Origin: Bradyrhizobium sp. LHD-71
GTDB taxonomy: Bacteria; Pseudomonadota; Alphaproteobacteria; Rhizobiales; Xanthobacteraceae
Direction: 5' to 3'
Assembly: GCF_031157255.1 (NCBI RefSeq)
Contig: NZ_JAVIFX010000005.1
Span: 124,001 to 188,000, forward strand
Length of the DNA stretch: 64,000 bases
Positions 1 through 9,533 of this stretch are shown piece by piece. The position numbers were made by a program, and so were the translations under genes. Position 1 is the first letter of the stretch, and every line of letters starts with the position of its first letter. Under the pieces are notes generated by a model. The model did no database searches. It was not told the DNA's origin and saw only the letters and a list, made by a program, of their open reading frames with translations.

Positions 1-362
1 TAGCTTGAATCGATTTGGGATTCGTGTCACAGGGCCAACCTTCAGCCCAAAACCACGCAATATCCCGCGGATACTCAATTCCACTTCGATAAATCGCCCA
101 AGAAGCTGCTTGCGCGCAACCAGCAGCGCTCGAATCTCTTGAGCCCCTATCGACTTCGCGTGCACCGAGCTGAACCTCCCATCCCGATCAACTGGGCGAT
201 CCCGCGCGCATCCTTGCGATCTGTCTTGACTGTCATCGCAGATAATGTGGCGTCTACATGCCGCGTTTCCAGCAGAACCATTTGGAAGCCCGCTCTTTTT
301 AGCCCCGCATACAGCCATTGTGACAACGGCCCAGCCTCCAGCCCGATCCGCAGGCCTCGCTA
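1..362 (-). pseudogene. IS110-family transposase fragment, cut by window edge
   Basis: Reading the minus strand from about 362 down to 1 gives one continuous frame with typical IS110 transposase core sequence: an EAGPLSQWLYAGLK segment, then TVKTDRKDARGIAQL (the DEDD-type catalytic region before the linker), then ARKQLLGRFIEVE and GILRGFGLKVGPVTR. The 5' side is not intact: a stop lies immediately before the recognisable frame (near 362), and the N-terminal RuvC-like start is not found in frame upstream, so the gene is 5'-truncated or frameshifted. The 3' part runs off the window, so the element's true length cannot be judged. IS110 elements move circular intermediates and lack classical terminal inverted repeats, so no end could be defined. 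Called from motif recognition only. Confidence 0.75.
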
Positions 363-971
363 AGCTCTGCGGCGCCATCGTCTGCGAACGTTAGAACCAG
401 CGACAGGCCAAGCCTCGTGGAGCGATTTCGGCATTCTCCCACCAATACGGCGGATGCTGTCGCCCTTCCCGACTTGCTCCTGCCCAGACGACGACCGTTT
501 GTAGAGCTCCGCATTTCGGGCGACGATTTGGCCGCTCTGCAGAAGCCGCCTCAAATCGTTCAGGGAGTCAGCACGCTCAGCACGCTCCACCGCCTCATGA
601 AGCAGGATCCACATAGGTTACTGAAGGCCTTTGTTGCTCGATTATGTATCGGATGCGCAACAAGCGAAGCATCATCTTTCGCCCTAGCTCCTCGTCGAGG
701 CGCCCCGCGTCGAAACAAAAAAACGAGGCTTCACGCCAGCCAACCGCCTCTAGTTGGGACGCGCCGCCGTACATTGCTCTTGAGTTCTCGTTTGCACTTC
801 AATCCGTCTCGTTCGCAATTCGACGACCATTGAGCGGAGGGCGCGATCGCAGAAAATCGTAGTTCGGCGTACGAAATCGGAGAGTTGGTAGCGGGGGAGC
901 GCTACCGCCTTTTTCCCACACCACCTGCCGCGGCCTGAGTTGGCGAGTGGCAGGTATAATATTGTCTCGCG
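363..971. other. Non-coding stretch, no supported gene
   Basis: Short open frames on both strands here have no recognisable family motifs or ribosome-binding sites and overlap each other. The only structure seen is a hairpin at 887-906. The stretch separates the IS110 remnant from the end of the carboxylase gene and probably contains decayed sequence. Confidence 0.5.
887..914 (+). terminator. Hairpin with T-run
   Basis: A 7-bp perfect stem GGTAGCG/CGCTACC (887-893 with 900-906) and a 6-nt loop are followed by a pyrimidine tract with five T at 910-914. The T-run is on the plus-strand side, so it would best terminate transcription entering from the left. It may also protect the end of the converging minus-strand carboxylase operon. 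Confidence 0.4.
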
Positions 972-3900
972 TTACCAACCGTCCACACAAGGCCGCCGCT
1001 TGCCTTCGCGAACCGGCGAAGGTGGCAGCGAGCGCAACCCGGCGATAATCCAGCGCCGCGTATCCGCCGGATCGATCACCTCGTCCACCTCGAACAGGCT
1101 TCCAGCATTCAGGGCTTTGCCGCGCTCATAGAGCTCCCCTACCATTCGTTCGTAGGCGGCAAGCCGTTCGGCTGGATCCGAGATTGCCGCAAGCTCGCGA
1201 CGACGACCGAGCTTGACCTGCCCTTCCAACCCCATGCCGCCAAACTCGCCGGTCGGCCAAGCGACGGCAAACATGCCCACTCGCATTGACCCGCCGGTCA
1301 TGGCGAGCTTTCCGAGCCCATACGATTTGCGCGTCATGACGAAGAACGTCGGGATTGAGAGATTGGCGCCGATCAGATAGGTGCGACAGCAATGCCGGAC
1401 GAGAGCCGTCCTCTCGGCCTCGGGTCCCACCATGTTGCCTGGATTATCGTTTAGCGACAAAAGTGGGATATCATGGGCATCGCAAAGTTGCATGAAGCGC
1501 GCAGCCTTGTCAGCCGCATCGGCATCAATGGCGCCGCCAAGATGCATAGGGTTGTTGGCGATAACGCCGAGCGGCCGGCCTTCGATACGGATAAGGGCAG
1601 TGATCATACCGTGACCAAATCCGCGACGGATCTCAAGCACTGACCCCTCGTCGGCCAAGGTCTCGATTAAGCGCCGCATGTCATAGCCACGCAAACGATT
1701 TTCCGGGACTACGTATCTCAGCTCCCGCTGATCAGGGCACTTCCAGCTGTCGATTCGTCCCTGAAAATAAGACATATACTGTCGCGCAACCTTCACGGCC
1801 TCGGCCTCATCCTCAACGAGGATATCGACGACACCGTTCGGGACCTGAACTGACATTGGGCCCACTTCTTCAGGACGGTAGACGCCGAGACCACCGCCTT
1901 CGATCATCGCAGGTCCCGCCATGCCAATGGTGGAATTCGCGGTGGCAATGATCAGGTCACAACAGCCGAGCAGCACGGCATTGCCAGCAAAACAGCGGCC
2001 CGAAGCGATGCCCACCAACGGCACCAAGCCGGAAAGCCTCGGCAGACGATAAAAAGTATCGCTGAAGCTGACAAGATTGTCGGTATCGCTGCCGCGCCCG
2101 CCACCTCCTTCGCAAAAAATGACGACAGGCAACCGCCACCGTTCGGCCATCTCAAACACGCGGTCCTGCTTATGGTGCCCCATGTGACCCTGAGTGCCAG
2201 CCATTACTGTGTAGTCATAGGAGACGACCACAGCGCGGCTCTTCTCCTCGGCAAAGCGATCGCCATTGATTTGCGCGAGCCCCATGATTAGGCCGTCCGC
2301 CGGCGACTCTTCGATCAGTTGCTCCATCGACACGGTTCGTCGCCTTGCTGAAAGCACTAGCGAGCCGTACTCCACGAAAGTCCCCGGGTCGCAGAGGTCT
2401 TCGATGTTCTCGCGAGCAGTCCGCTGTCCGCTTGCTCGTCGCTTGGCAACCGCCTTCGGCCGGGCAGCATCGAGGGTGCTGGCGCGGCGGTCCAGCACCT
2501 CCTTCAAATCCGACCGAATGACGTCAAGATCGATCTCCTCTCCCGTGTGGCTGCGGCTGCCGAGTTCAGCACGCTCTTCGACAAACGCCAACGGATGGCT
2601 CTCGAAGACGGTGTCTCCGGCGGTCACGGTGAAAGTTCGCACGACGCCGGACACCGCGCTCGTTACGGCATGCTGCATTTTCATGGCTTCCAGCACGAGC
2701 ACTTCCTGCCCGGCAAGGACGCTTGCGCCCTCGTCGACGCTGAGGGACACGATCGTGCCCTGCATGGGTGAGCGTATTGGTACAGTCCCCTCGGGTCCAT
2801 CCGCCTCGGCCGCCGCATTGGCCTCCACCGTGACCTTGGCGTCAGACTTTCCGTAGAACACAACCGCCAGCGGATCACTCGTTTCCAGCTTGGCGCCCGG
2901 CCGGCGCTGTGCGACAGCGGCTTGCGGCTCAAAATAACGTATCGAATCGGGCTGAGCCGCTATCAGCGCTTCGACATTATCGTCAATGAACCGCGTATGC
3001 AGCTCACCCTTGAGGATCGCCGGATCCTTCAGTAACGCCCGCAGGAACGGAATGTTTGATACCACTCCGGAGACTCGAAATTCTGCGAGGACCCGCTCAG
3101 TTTTTGCAGCCGCATCATGGAAGCGATCGTTTGTCACATGAACGATGACTTTCGCAAGCAAAGAATCATAACGAGGATTGGTGCGATAGCCGGCGTAGCC
3201 GTAACCATCCACTCTCACGCCACGCCCGGACGGTGGTTCATAGACGCCGATCGTTCCGCCAGCCGAACGGACCGATCCGTCTGGCTGCATCGTTTCCAGA
3301 TTTACCCGCGCTTGGATTGCAAATCCGGACGGAGCAACGATATCTTCCTGCCGCAGCTTCAGATCGGCGAGACGTGCTCCAGCTGCAATTTTCAGCTGCG
3401 CTTCTACCAGATCAATCCCAGTCACTTCCTCGGTCACCGTATGCTCGACCTGTAGCCGCACGTTTGCCTCGATAAAGGCGATAGCGGCACCGTCAGTATT
3501 GTCGGCCGCATCGACGAGAAACTCGAACGTGCCTGCATTCAGATACTCGCCGGCCGCGGCGAGACGCGTCGCTGCTTGCAACAACCGCGCTCTGACCGCC
3601 GGCCGCAGGAACGGCGCCGGTGCGATCTCGAGAACTTTCTGGCGCTCGCGCTGAAGGCTGCATTCACGTTCCCACAGGTGCGCCACCGCACCTGTTCCGT
3701 CACCTACGATCTGTACCTCGATATGGCGAGCCCTCGGGAACAGCCGCTCGACGTAGACGTCGCCATTGCCGAAGGATTTCTCCGCTTCGGAGCGGCACCG
3801 TTCCATGGCATCGGCGAGCTTCTTCGGATCATTGACTGGCCGCATGCCACGTCCGCCGCCGCCCGCGATTGCCTTCACCATTACGGCTGCACCTGCTTCA

Positions 3901-4343
3901 AGCGAGGCCATGAAATCCCGGGCTTCATCGAGGGTCGTGGGGCCCGAAGTCCCTCGGATGACCGGCACGCGGTGCGCTGTTGCGAACGCCCGAGCCCTAG
4001 TCTTGTCACCGAACAGCGCAAGAGTGTCCGGGCGGGGACCCACAAAAACCAGACCAGCCTCAGCGCACGCCGCGGCGAACGCCGCACTCTCGCTCAGGAA
4101 GCCGTAGCCGGGATGGATCGCATCGCAGCCGGCATCCTTCGCGACCGAGATAATCTGAGAAGAATCAAGATAGGCCTTCGGTCCGATACCTTGCAGGGCG
4201 CGCGCGTCGTCGCACCGAGTGGCGTGCAGCGATGCAGTGTCGTCCTCGGAAAAGATACCGACGGTGCGAATCTTCTGATCGGCCGCCGCGCGGGCGATAC
4301 GGATCGCAATCTCGCCACGGTTGGCGATCAACAGGCTCTTCAT
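972..4343 (-). CDS. Single-chain acyl-CoA carboxylase (BC-BCCP-CT)
   Basis: This 1123-residue protein fuses all activities of a biotin-dependent acyl-CoA carboxylase. Residues 1-450 are biotin carboxylase (ANRGEIA start, ATP-grasp loop GGGGRGM, HIEVQIVGD). The biotinyl domain follows, with EAMKMQH placing the biotin on Lys555. From about 610 to 1105 lies a carboxyltransferase with both crotonase-like halves. This arrangement matches the long-chain acyl-CoA carboxylase (LCC) type known from Mycobacterium avium and Rhodopseudomonas palustris. It carboxylates the alpha carbon of an acyl-CoA using ATP and bicarbonate in the cytoplasm. The usual EMNxRLQVEHPVTE motif reads EANVRLQVEHTVTE. The gene lies 12 nt after the CoA-transferase and is probably last in the Opp operon. 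The final ~18 residues look like read-through into a palindromic intergenic repeat. The substrate is unknown. Confidence 0.93.
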   Translation of the reverse strand: MKSLLIANRGEIAIRIARAAADQKIRTVGIFSEDDTASLHATRCDDARALQGIGPKAYLDSSQIISVAKDAGCDAIHPGYGFLSESAAFAAACAEAGLVFVGPRPDTLALFGDKTRARAFATAHRVPVIRGTSGPTTLDEARDFMASLEAGAAVMVKAIAGGGGRGMRPVNDPKKLADAMERCRSEAEKSFGNGDVYVERLFPRARHIEVQIVGDGTGAVAHLWERECSLQRERQKVLEIAPAPFLRPAVRARLLQAATRLAAAGEYLNAGTFEFLVDAADNTDGAAIAFIEANVRLQVEHTVTEEVTGIDLVEAQLKIAAGARLADLKLRQEDIVAPSGFAIQARVNLETMQPDGSVRSAGGTIGVYEPPSGRGVRVDGYGYAGYRTNPRYDSLLAKVIVHVTNDRFHDAAAKTERVLAEFRVSGVVSNIPFLRALLKDPAILKGELHTRFIDDNVEALIAAQPDSIRYFEPQAAVAQRRPGAKLETSDPLAVVFYGKSDAKVTVEANAAAEADGPEGTVPIRSPMQGTIVSLSVDEGASVLAGQEVLVLEAMKMQHAVTSAVSGVVRTFTVTAGDTVFESHPLAFVEERAELGSRSHTGEEIDLDVIRSDLKEVLDRRASTLDAARPKAVAKRRASGQRTARENIEDLCDPGTFVEYGSLVLSARRRTVSMEQLIEESPADGLIMGLAQINGDRFAEEKSRAVVVSYDYTVMAGTQGHMGHHKQDRVFEMAERWRLPVVIFCEGGGGRGSDTDNLVSFSDTFYRLPRLSGLVPLVGIASGRCFAGNAVLLGCCDLIIATANSTIGMAGPAMIEGGGLGVYRPEEVGPMSVQVPNGVVDILVEDEAEAVKVARQYMSYFQGRIDSWKCPDQRELRYVVPENRLRGYDMRRLIETLADEGSVLEIRRGFGHGMITALIRIEGRPLGVIANNPMHLGGAIDADAADKAARFMQLCDAHDIPLLSLNDNPGNMVGPEAERTALVRHCCRTYLIGANLSIPTFFVMTRKSYGLGKLAMTGGSMRVGMFAVAWPTGEFGGMGLEGQVKLGRRRELAAISDPAERLAAYERMVGELYERGKALNAGSLFEVDEVIDPADTRRWIIAGLRSLPPSPVREGKRRPCVDGW

Positions 4344-4355
4344 ATGGTTACTCTC

Positions 4356-6662
4356 TCAACCGTTCAGCACAGCTCGGGTGCCGATTACGCCCTGCTCGCT
4401 CAGCTTGCTTAGATCCTGGGGGGAAAGGCCGAGATCGCCGCCAAGCACCGCGTCGTTATGCTCACCAAGGGTCGGTGATGGGTTACGCAGAGGCGGCCGT
4501 TGGCCATCTAATCGATAAGGCGCGTGCGGCACCACGTGGTGGCCGATGAACCGTCGCTCGGCCCGACGCCAGAATCCATCATGAATGAGTTGCGGATCGT
4601 CGAGTAGATCGATCGCAGCATAGACCTGTCCGGCGGGCACGTTTTTGGCTTGCATTGTCGCAACAAGCTCTGCGGCACTCCCGACAGAGAAGAAGGCGGC
4701 CACCGCACGCTCCATCTCTGCTTCGCGCGTTTTCATGACCGTCAGTTTGGCCGCGCTATCCACAGCCAGATCGGGGCGATTAATTATTGTCGCCACTGCG
4801 TTCCACTGTGGCGTCGTCTCGATCGAGATCGCAACCCAGCGATCGGGAACATTTGAGGCAACGACCGTGCGCAGTGCCGATGCCGGATGGCGACTGCCCT
4901 CCCGCTTGAGCGTCGTTTCCTGGACCGACTGCGCGATGATGGCGTCTGCACAAAGCTGGAAGAGGCATTCCACCTGCCCAAGATCGATGACCGATCCGGT
5001 GTTCTGCTTGTTCCGCTCGTACAGGGCGATCAGACAGGCGATCGCGCCATAAATGCCAGCGATCGGATCGCCGTAGGCGACATGCTGCATGGTTGGCGGA
5101 TCGTCGGCCTTGCCATTGACGAACGGCAGGCCGGAAGCTTGTTCGACCGTTGAGCCATAGGCGCGAAAGCTGCGCCAAGCCCCCTTTGCGCCAAACGCGC
5201 CCATCGCCAGGAAGATTAGGTCCGCCTTCTCCTTGATGAGTGAGTTTGCGCCGAGACCGAGCTTGTCCAATACGCCCGGAGCAAAGTTCTCGATCACGAG
5301 ATCCGATCCTGCCGCAAGTCGCCGCGTCAACGCTTTGCCCGCCTCCGACTTCAGATCGAGTGTCACGCCGTGCTTGTTGCGGTTCACCATCAAAAAGGAG
5401 GGCCGAGTCTCGTACGGCGGCGGATCACCTTCCATCGATCCATCAAATCCGCGCCACCAATCGAAGTGCGAGCACGATTCGACCTTCACCACGTCGGCGC
5501 CGAGATCGGCGAAATGCCGTGCTGCGAGCGGACCGGCCCAGCCCATTGACAGATCAAGCACGCGCAGACCGGACAGCGGCAAAGCGGGCACCTGCTTCGG
5601 CTTTCGGCGCTGCGCGGCTGTTGACGGCAGCGGCGTCGAATGAAAAGGCATCGACGGAGCCACAGCACCTTTCAATCCGGGTATGGATTCAAAGCTGCCG
5701 CGTTCTCGCCAGTGCGGCGTCTTCGGAAGATCCTTGAGATCGGGCACTGGCGCCATCGGAATACGCAGACGCTGGCCCTCATGCAACCAGAAGCTTGCCT
5801 GCTTCGTCTTGAAGGCCGCGATCAAGTGCTTGTCGAGTTCGTCTGCGTCAGTCATGCGCTGAAGCGACACGAGATGGTTCGGATTCTTCGCAAGATCAGG
5901 CTTCCCGATCAGGTCACACAACGAGCGCCACTGTGGTGGCGTCAGCGCCGTCACACCGATCCAGCCATCCCTCGCTTGATAAATGCCGCCCGGGAATGTC
6001 GGTGAGAAACGGTTGATCCCGCGGCGGACCGTGCGATCACCGGTCAGCGCGGCGCTTGCCGTGCCGCTTTCCGATAGACAGAGATTGGCTTCGAGAATGT
6101 TGACGTCGATCTTGCGGCCCGCCCAACCGTTCTGCTTGCCGAGAATCGCAGCCAAGCCCGCAATGAACGCTGTCGCCCCACCGATGATCTGCGGTGCGTG
6201 ACCGCGCGGCAGCATCGGCGCGCCGTCCTTTGGACCGGTCGCGTAAGCTACCGCACTCATGGCCTGGATGATCGCGTCGCTGCCGGTCCAGGCCCGATAT
6301 GGTCCTCCGCGCGCGAACCATGTCAATCCCAGGCGAGTGACATCGCTCAGGTTGGTCGAGTCGAGGGTGCCGTCCATGACCGCTACCGCGGCGGCATCCT
6401 GTCCTGCGATGACCAGGTCGGCACCCCTTCCAAACTTGCGCAGTGAGTTTTGGAGATCGTCATCGATGCATATCTTGCCGGCATCGAGCCAGCTCGCAAA
6501 GGCTTCACTGCCGGCACTGCCATAACCTACGCAAGACTTGTCGTGAGACCTGCCAAACTGATGGACTGTAGCGCCGTGCGCCACGAAGAGATGACCGCAA
6601 TAGCGCGTCGCCACGCCACCGTGAACTTCAAGGATCCTCAGACCGGAAAGTGCGCTGCTCAT
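4356..6662 (-). CDS. Tandem family III CoA-transferase (CaiB/BaiF)
   Basis: About 768 residues, twice the usual length, because two CaiB/BaiF-type domains are joined head to tail. The N half starts LSGLRILEVHGG and carries RKIDVNILEA; the C half starts LSGLRVLDLSMGWAGPLAAR and carries SVIDLGQVE. Each keeps the Asp that forms the acyl-aspartyl intermediate in formyl-CoA transferase relatives. The family moves CoA between carboxylic acids, so this gene probably activates the imported acid. Start: an upstream in-frame ATG at 6719 would overlap the ATPase gene by 40 nt; the ATG at 6662 lies 18 nt after that gene's stop with GAGAGG in front, so it is preferred. The N half is more divergent than the C half and may be the non-catalytic lobe. 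Donor and acceptor are unknown. Confidence 0.9.
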   Translation of the reverse strand: MSSALSGLRILEVHGGVATRYCGHLFVAHGATVHQFGRSHDKSCVGYGSAGSEAFASWLDAGKICIDDDLQNSLRKFGRGADLVIAGQDAAAVAVMDGTLDSTNLSDVTRLGLTWFARGGPYRAWTGSDAIIQAMSAVAYATGPKDGAPMLPRGHAPQIIGGATAFIAGLAAILGKQNGWAGRKIDVNILEANLCLSESGTASAALTGDRTVRRGINRFSPTFPGGIYQARDGWIGVTALTPPQWRSLCDLIGKPDLAKNPNHLVSLQRMTDADELDKHLIAAFKTKQASFWLHEGQRLRIPMAPVPDLKDLPKTPHWRERGSFESIPGLKGAVAPSMPFHSTPLPSTAAQRRKPKQVPALPLSGLRVLDLSMGWAGPLAARHFADLGADVVKVESCSHFDWWRGFDGSMEGDPPPYETRPSFLMVNRNKHGVTLDLKSEAGKALTRRLAAGSDLVIENFAPGVLDKLGLGANSLIKEKADLIFLAMGAFGAKGAWRSFRAYGSTVEQASGLPFVNGKADDPPTMQHVAYGDPIAGIYGAIACLIALYERNKQNTGSVIDLGQVECLFQLCADAIIAQSVQETTLKREGSRHPASALRTVVASNVPDRWVAISIETTPQWNAVATIINRPDLAVDSAAKLTVMKTREAEMERAVAAFFSVGSAAELVATMQAKNVPAGQVYAAIDLLDDPQLIHDGFWRRAERRFIGHHVVPHAPYRLDGQRPPLRNPSPTLGEHNDAVLGGDLGLSPQDLSKLSEQGVIGTRAVLNG

Positions 6663-6679
6663 CGTACAGTTTTTGCCTC

Positions 6680-7651
6680 TCACATTTGCGCGGCGTGGGG
6701 GCCGGTCAGCAAATGGCACGCGGCCTCGCGCCCGTCGGGGAGCTTTAGCAGCGGGGGATTGTCAATTTTGCAGACCGCCATCGCATATGGGCAGCGCGGA
6801 TGGAACTTGCAGCCGCTTGGTGGCTCAAGCGCGCTGCCAGTGTCGTCAAATCCATCGGCGGCCTTCGGCACGTAATCGGGGTCAGGACGGGGCACTGCAT
6901 TCAGTAGTGCTTGCGTATAGGGATGCTGAGGTGCAGAAAAAATCTGCTCGCTCGGACCGCACTCGACGACGCTACCGAGATAGATCACCGCCACCCGCGT
7001 CGACAGATGCTCGACGAGCGCTAGATCGTGCGCAATCAGGAGATAAGTGAGACCAAACTTCTCCTGGATGTCCATCAGCAGGTTCAGCACTTGCGCGCGG
7101 ATCGATACATCCAGCGCGGAAATCGGCTCATCCAGAATGATGATCTTCGGATTTAGTGCGAGAGCCCGCGCAATGGCGATACGCTGGCGCTGTCCGCCGG
7201 AGAATTCGTGCGGATAAAGATCCGCCGCAGCCGCCGGCAGCCCAACGATCTCCAGAAGCTCTGCGACGCGTGCATTCAGTGTGACCCGGTCGGGGCTGTA
7301 GTGCGCCAGGATCGGCTCGGTGATGATCCGCCGCACAGTCAATCGTGGATTGAGGGACGCATATGGATCCTGAAACACCGCCTGAACCTGCCGGCGATAA
7401 TCCTTGATCTCCGATCGCGACATCTCGCCGAGGCTCTTGCCGTCGAAGTTCACAGCGCCTGAGGACGGCTGTTCCAGCATCAGTGCCAGCTTCGCGATGG
7501 TGGTCTTGCCGCAGCCCGACTCGCCGACGAGTGCGACGGTCTGCCCCGCGGGGATCTCGAGATTGACGCCCTCTACGGCGCGGACGGTCGCCTTGCCTTG
7601 GTCGGTGCGAACGCTGAAGTGTTTGGAGAGATTACGAAGTTCGAGGCCCAT
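6680..7651 (-). CDS. Peptide/nickel-type ABC transporter ATPase (OppF/DppF-like)
   Basis: The 323-residue ATPase has Walker A GESGCGKTT, Q-loop VFQDPYASLNPR, signature FSGGQRQRIAIAR, Walker B IIILDEP and an H-loop in IAHDLALV. The C-terminal Cys-rich stretch around CKFHPRCPYA with a later Cys is the oligopeptide/dipeptide ATPase C-terminal domain. It energises the heterodimeric transporter whose partner ATPase is encoded directly upstream (8-nt gap). Both ATPases of the pair are present, with two permeases and a family 5 binding protein, so the importer is complete. Neighbouring CoA-transferase and carboxylase genes suggest that the cargo is an organic acid or conjugate rather than peptides, which is inference. 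Confidence 0.92.
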   Translation of the reverse strand: MGLELRNLSKHFSVRTDQGKATVRAVEGVNLEIPAGQTVALVGESGCGKTTIAKLALMLEQPSSGAVNFDGKSLGEMSRSEIKDYRRQVQAVFQDPYASLNPRLTVRRIITEPILAHYSPDRVTLNARVAELLEIVGLPAAAADLYPHEFSGGQRQRIAIARALALNPKIIILDEPISALDVSIRAQVLNLLMDIQEKFGLTYLLIAHDLALVEHLSTRVAVIYLGSVVECGPSEQIFSAPQHPYTQALLNAVPRPDPDYVPKAADGFDDTGSALEPPSGCKFHPRCPYAMAVCKIDNPPLLKLPDGREAACHLLTGPHAAQM

Positions 7652-7659
7652 GTGTCAGG

Positions 7660-8640
7660 TTACTGCTTTGCCGCGAGCCAGCAATTGACGGTATGGCCGC
7701 CGCCAACGTCGGTCGCAGGTGGATACTCGTCACACACCGCCATTCGCCTTGGACAGCGCGGCGCAAAACGGCAACCGTTCGGCAGATCCATCAGATTCGG
7801 CGGTTGGCCGGGAATCGCCGCAAGGCGACGCCGCTTCCGGCCAAGATGCGGAATCGCGTCGAGCAAGGCCTGCGTATAGGGATGCTGCGCATTGCGGTAG
7901 ATGTCACGTACCTTGCCCGTTTCGATGATACGGCCGGCATACATCACGGCGATGCGATGGCAGAGGCCGGCGACGATCGACAGATCGTGTGTGATCAAGA
8001 TGATGCCGACTTTCGAGTCATTCTGGATGCTGCGCAGCAGGCTCATGATCTGCACTTGGATCGTCACATCCAGCGCGGTGGTCGGCTCATCCGCGATCAA
8101 CAACCGCGGCGAACAGGCGATCGCCATCGCTGTGACCACACGCTGACGCATACCGCCGGAGAACTGGTGCGGATAGCTTTTCAATCTCCGCTCGGGCGAC
8201 GGGATGCGCACCCGCCGCAGACCAGCCGCGGCTGCGACCATTGCGTCGCGAACGGTCTTGACGAGCTTATGATACAGGAATGGCCTGGACACTTGGTCGC
8301 CGACGGTGAACACCGGATTGAGCGAAGTCATCGGGTCTTGCGAAATCATCGCCACCTTCGGTCCGCGGACCCGTCTTGCCATCTCTTCTTCGCCAAGCTG
8401 CAGGAGTTCTTCGCCGTCGAGCCTGACGCTACCGGCAATCTTTCCGCCTCCATGAATAGGCAATAGTTGCAAGATCGATAGACAGGTCATCGTCTTGCCT
8501 GAGCCGGATTCCCCCACGATGCCCAGCGTCTCGCCTTCGTTTACTTCAAAAGAAATTCCGTCGACCGCCTTCACCACGCCGCGGCGCAGATGCAGATGCG
8601 TTTGCAGGTTCTCGACTTGCAGAAGAGGCGTTGCACTCAA
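7660..8640 (-). CDS. Peptide/nickel-type ABC transporter ATPase (OppD/DppD-like)
   Basis: About 326 residues, with Walker A GESGSGKTM, Q-loop MISQDPMTSLNP, signature FSGGMRQRVVTA, Walker B LLIADEPTTALD and the Cys-rich oligopeptide C-terminal domain (CRFAPRCPRR). The open frame extends upstream to 9027, but that part is only the shadow of the permease gene. The chosen start is the TTG at 8640: it overlaps the permease stop as TTGA and has GGAGG six nt before it, giving the family's usual length and a first domain beginning LLQVENLQ. A TTG start coupled to the upstream stop suggests translational coupling. It pairs with the OppF-like ATPase downstream. Confidence 0.9.
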   Translation of the reverse strand: MSATPLLQVENLQTHLHLRRGVVKAVDGISFEVNEGETLGIVGESGSGKTMTCLSILQLLPIHGGGKIAGSVRLDGEELLQLGEEEMARRVRGPKVAMISQDPMTSLNPVFTVGDQVSRPFLYHKLVKTVRDAMVAAAAGLRRVRIPSPERRLKSYPHQFSGGMRQRVVTAMAIACSPRLLIADEPTTALDVTIQVQIMSLLRSIQNDSKVGIILITHDLSIVAGLCHRIAVMYAGRIIETGKVRDIYRNAQHPYTQALLDAIPHLGRKRRRLAAIPGQPPNLMDLPNGCRFAPRCPRRMAVCDEYPPATDVGGGHTVNCWLAAKQ

Positions 8641-9533
8641 AGCTGCCTCCGCTTCGGGTCGAGCAAATCGCGCAGCCAGTCGCCGACCAGATTCGAGGAC
8701 AGGCAGGTGAGCATGATGGCGATGCCCGGCATCGTGATGCCCCACCAGGCATAGGTGATGTACTGCCGCGCGTCGGAGAGCATTAGGCCCCAGGACGTGT
8801 CCGGCGCCTGGATACCGAGGCCAAGGAACGATAGCGAAGCCTCGAAGATGATCACCTGCCCAACCTGCAACGTCATCAGCACCAGAAGGGTGTTGAAGAT
8901 GTTCGGCAACAGGTGCCTGAAAAAGATCGTGATCGATCCACAGCCGGCAACCTTGGCGAACGAGACGTAGTCGCGCTCGCGTAACGACAGGACCTCGCTG
9001 CGGATGATACGACAATACCAGGTCCAATACGTGAGCACGATGACGATGACGACTGTGGACAGGCCAGGATCCATGGTTGCGGAGAAGATCAACGCCAGAG
9101 CGAGACCGGGAATCGCCATTTTGATCTCTGCAATGCGGATGATGGTTGTGTCGATGATGCCTCCGAAGTAGCCGGCGATGATGCCGAGCATCGTGCCGAT
9201 CGCACCCGAAAACGCGATCGCGTACAGCGCTACGATTGCAGACACCCGCGCGCCGGCAATGATGCGGGAAAGAACGTCGCGGCCGAGATTGTCAGTACCG
9301 AGCAAATAGTCGTACGTGCCTGCTGCCTGCCAGAACGGAGGCTTGAATGCAGCTCCCAGATTCAATCCGTTTGGATCATGGGGTGTCAAACCCTCGCCCC
9401 CGACAGCAGCGATCAACACCAGCACCAGAATGAGGATCGGAATCCACGGAGCGCCCTTCAGACGAAAGCGAACGAAAAACGGCAACGGCGCATCTGCTGC
9501 GGTCACTGGGGTCGGCGCCGAGGTCACGCTCAT
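8637..9533 (-). CDS. ABC transporter permease, OppC/DppC-like
   Basis: About 298 residues with the OppC N-terminal topology: a short cytoplasmic N-terminus, a first membrane segment (ILILVLVLIAAV), the periplasmic loop with YLLGTDNLGRDVLSR typical of this family, then five further hydrophobic segments and the EAA-like coupling loop before the last ones. The ATG at 9533 overlaps the stop of the upstream permease as ATGA; the longer open frame back to 9686 would lie inside that gene. It forms the membrane channel with the OppB-like subunit in the inner membrane. Confidence 0.92.
   Translation of the reverse strand: MSVTSAPTPVTAADAPLPFFVRFRLKGAPWIPILILVLVLIAAVGGEGLTPHDPNGLNLGAAFKPPFWQAAGTYDYLLGTDNLGRDVLSRIIAGARVSAIVALYAIAFSGAIGTMLGIIAGYFGGIIDTTIIRIAEIKMAIPGLALALIFSATMDPGLSTVVIVIVLTYWTWYCRIIRSEVLSLRERDYVSFAKVAGCGSITIFFRHLLPNIFNTLLVLMTLQVGQVIIFEASLSFLGLGIQAPDTSWGLMLSDARQYITYAWWGITMPGIAIMLTCLSSNLVGDWLRDLLDPKRRQL

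Noticed and set aside
7660-9027. Open frame of 455 codons including the OppD-like ATPase
   Set aside because: The first ~129 codons are the shadow of the OppC-like permease; TTG at 8640 with GGAGG is the supported start.
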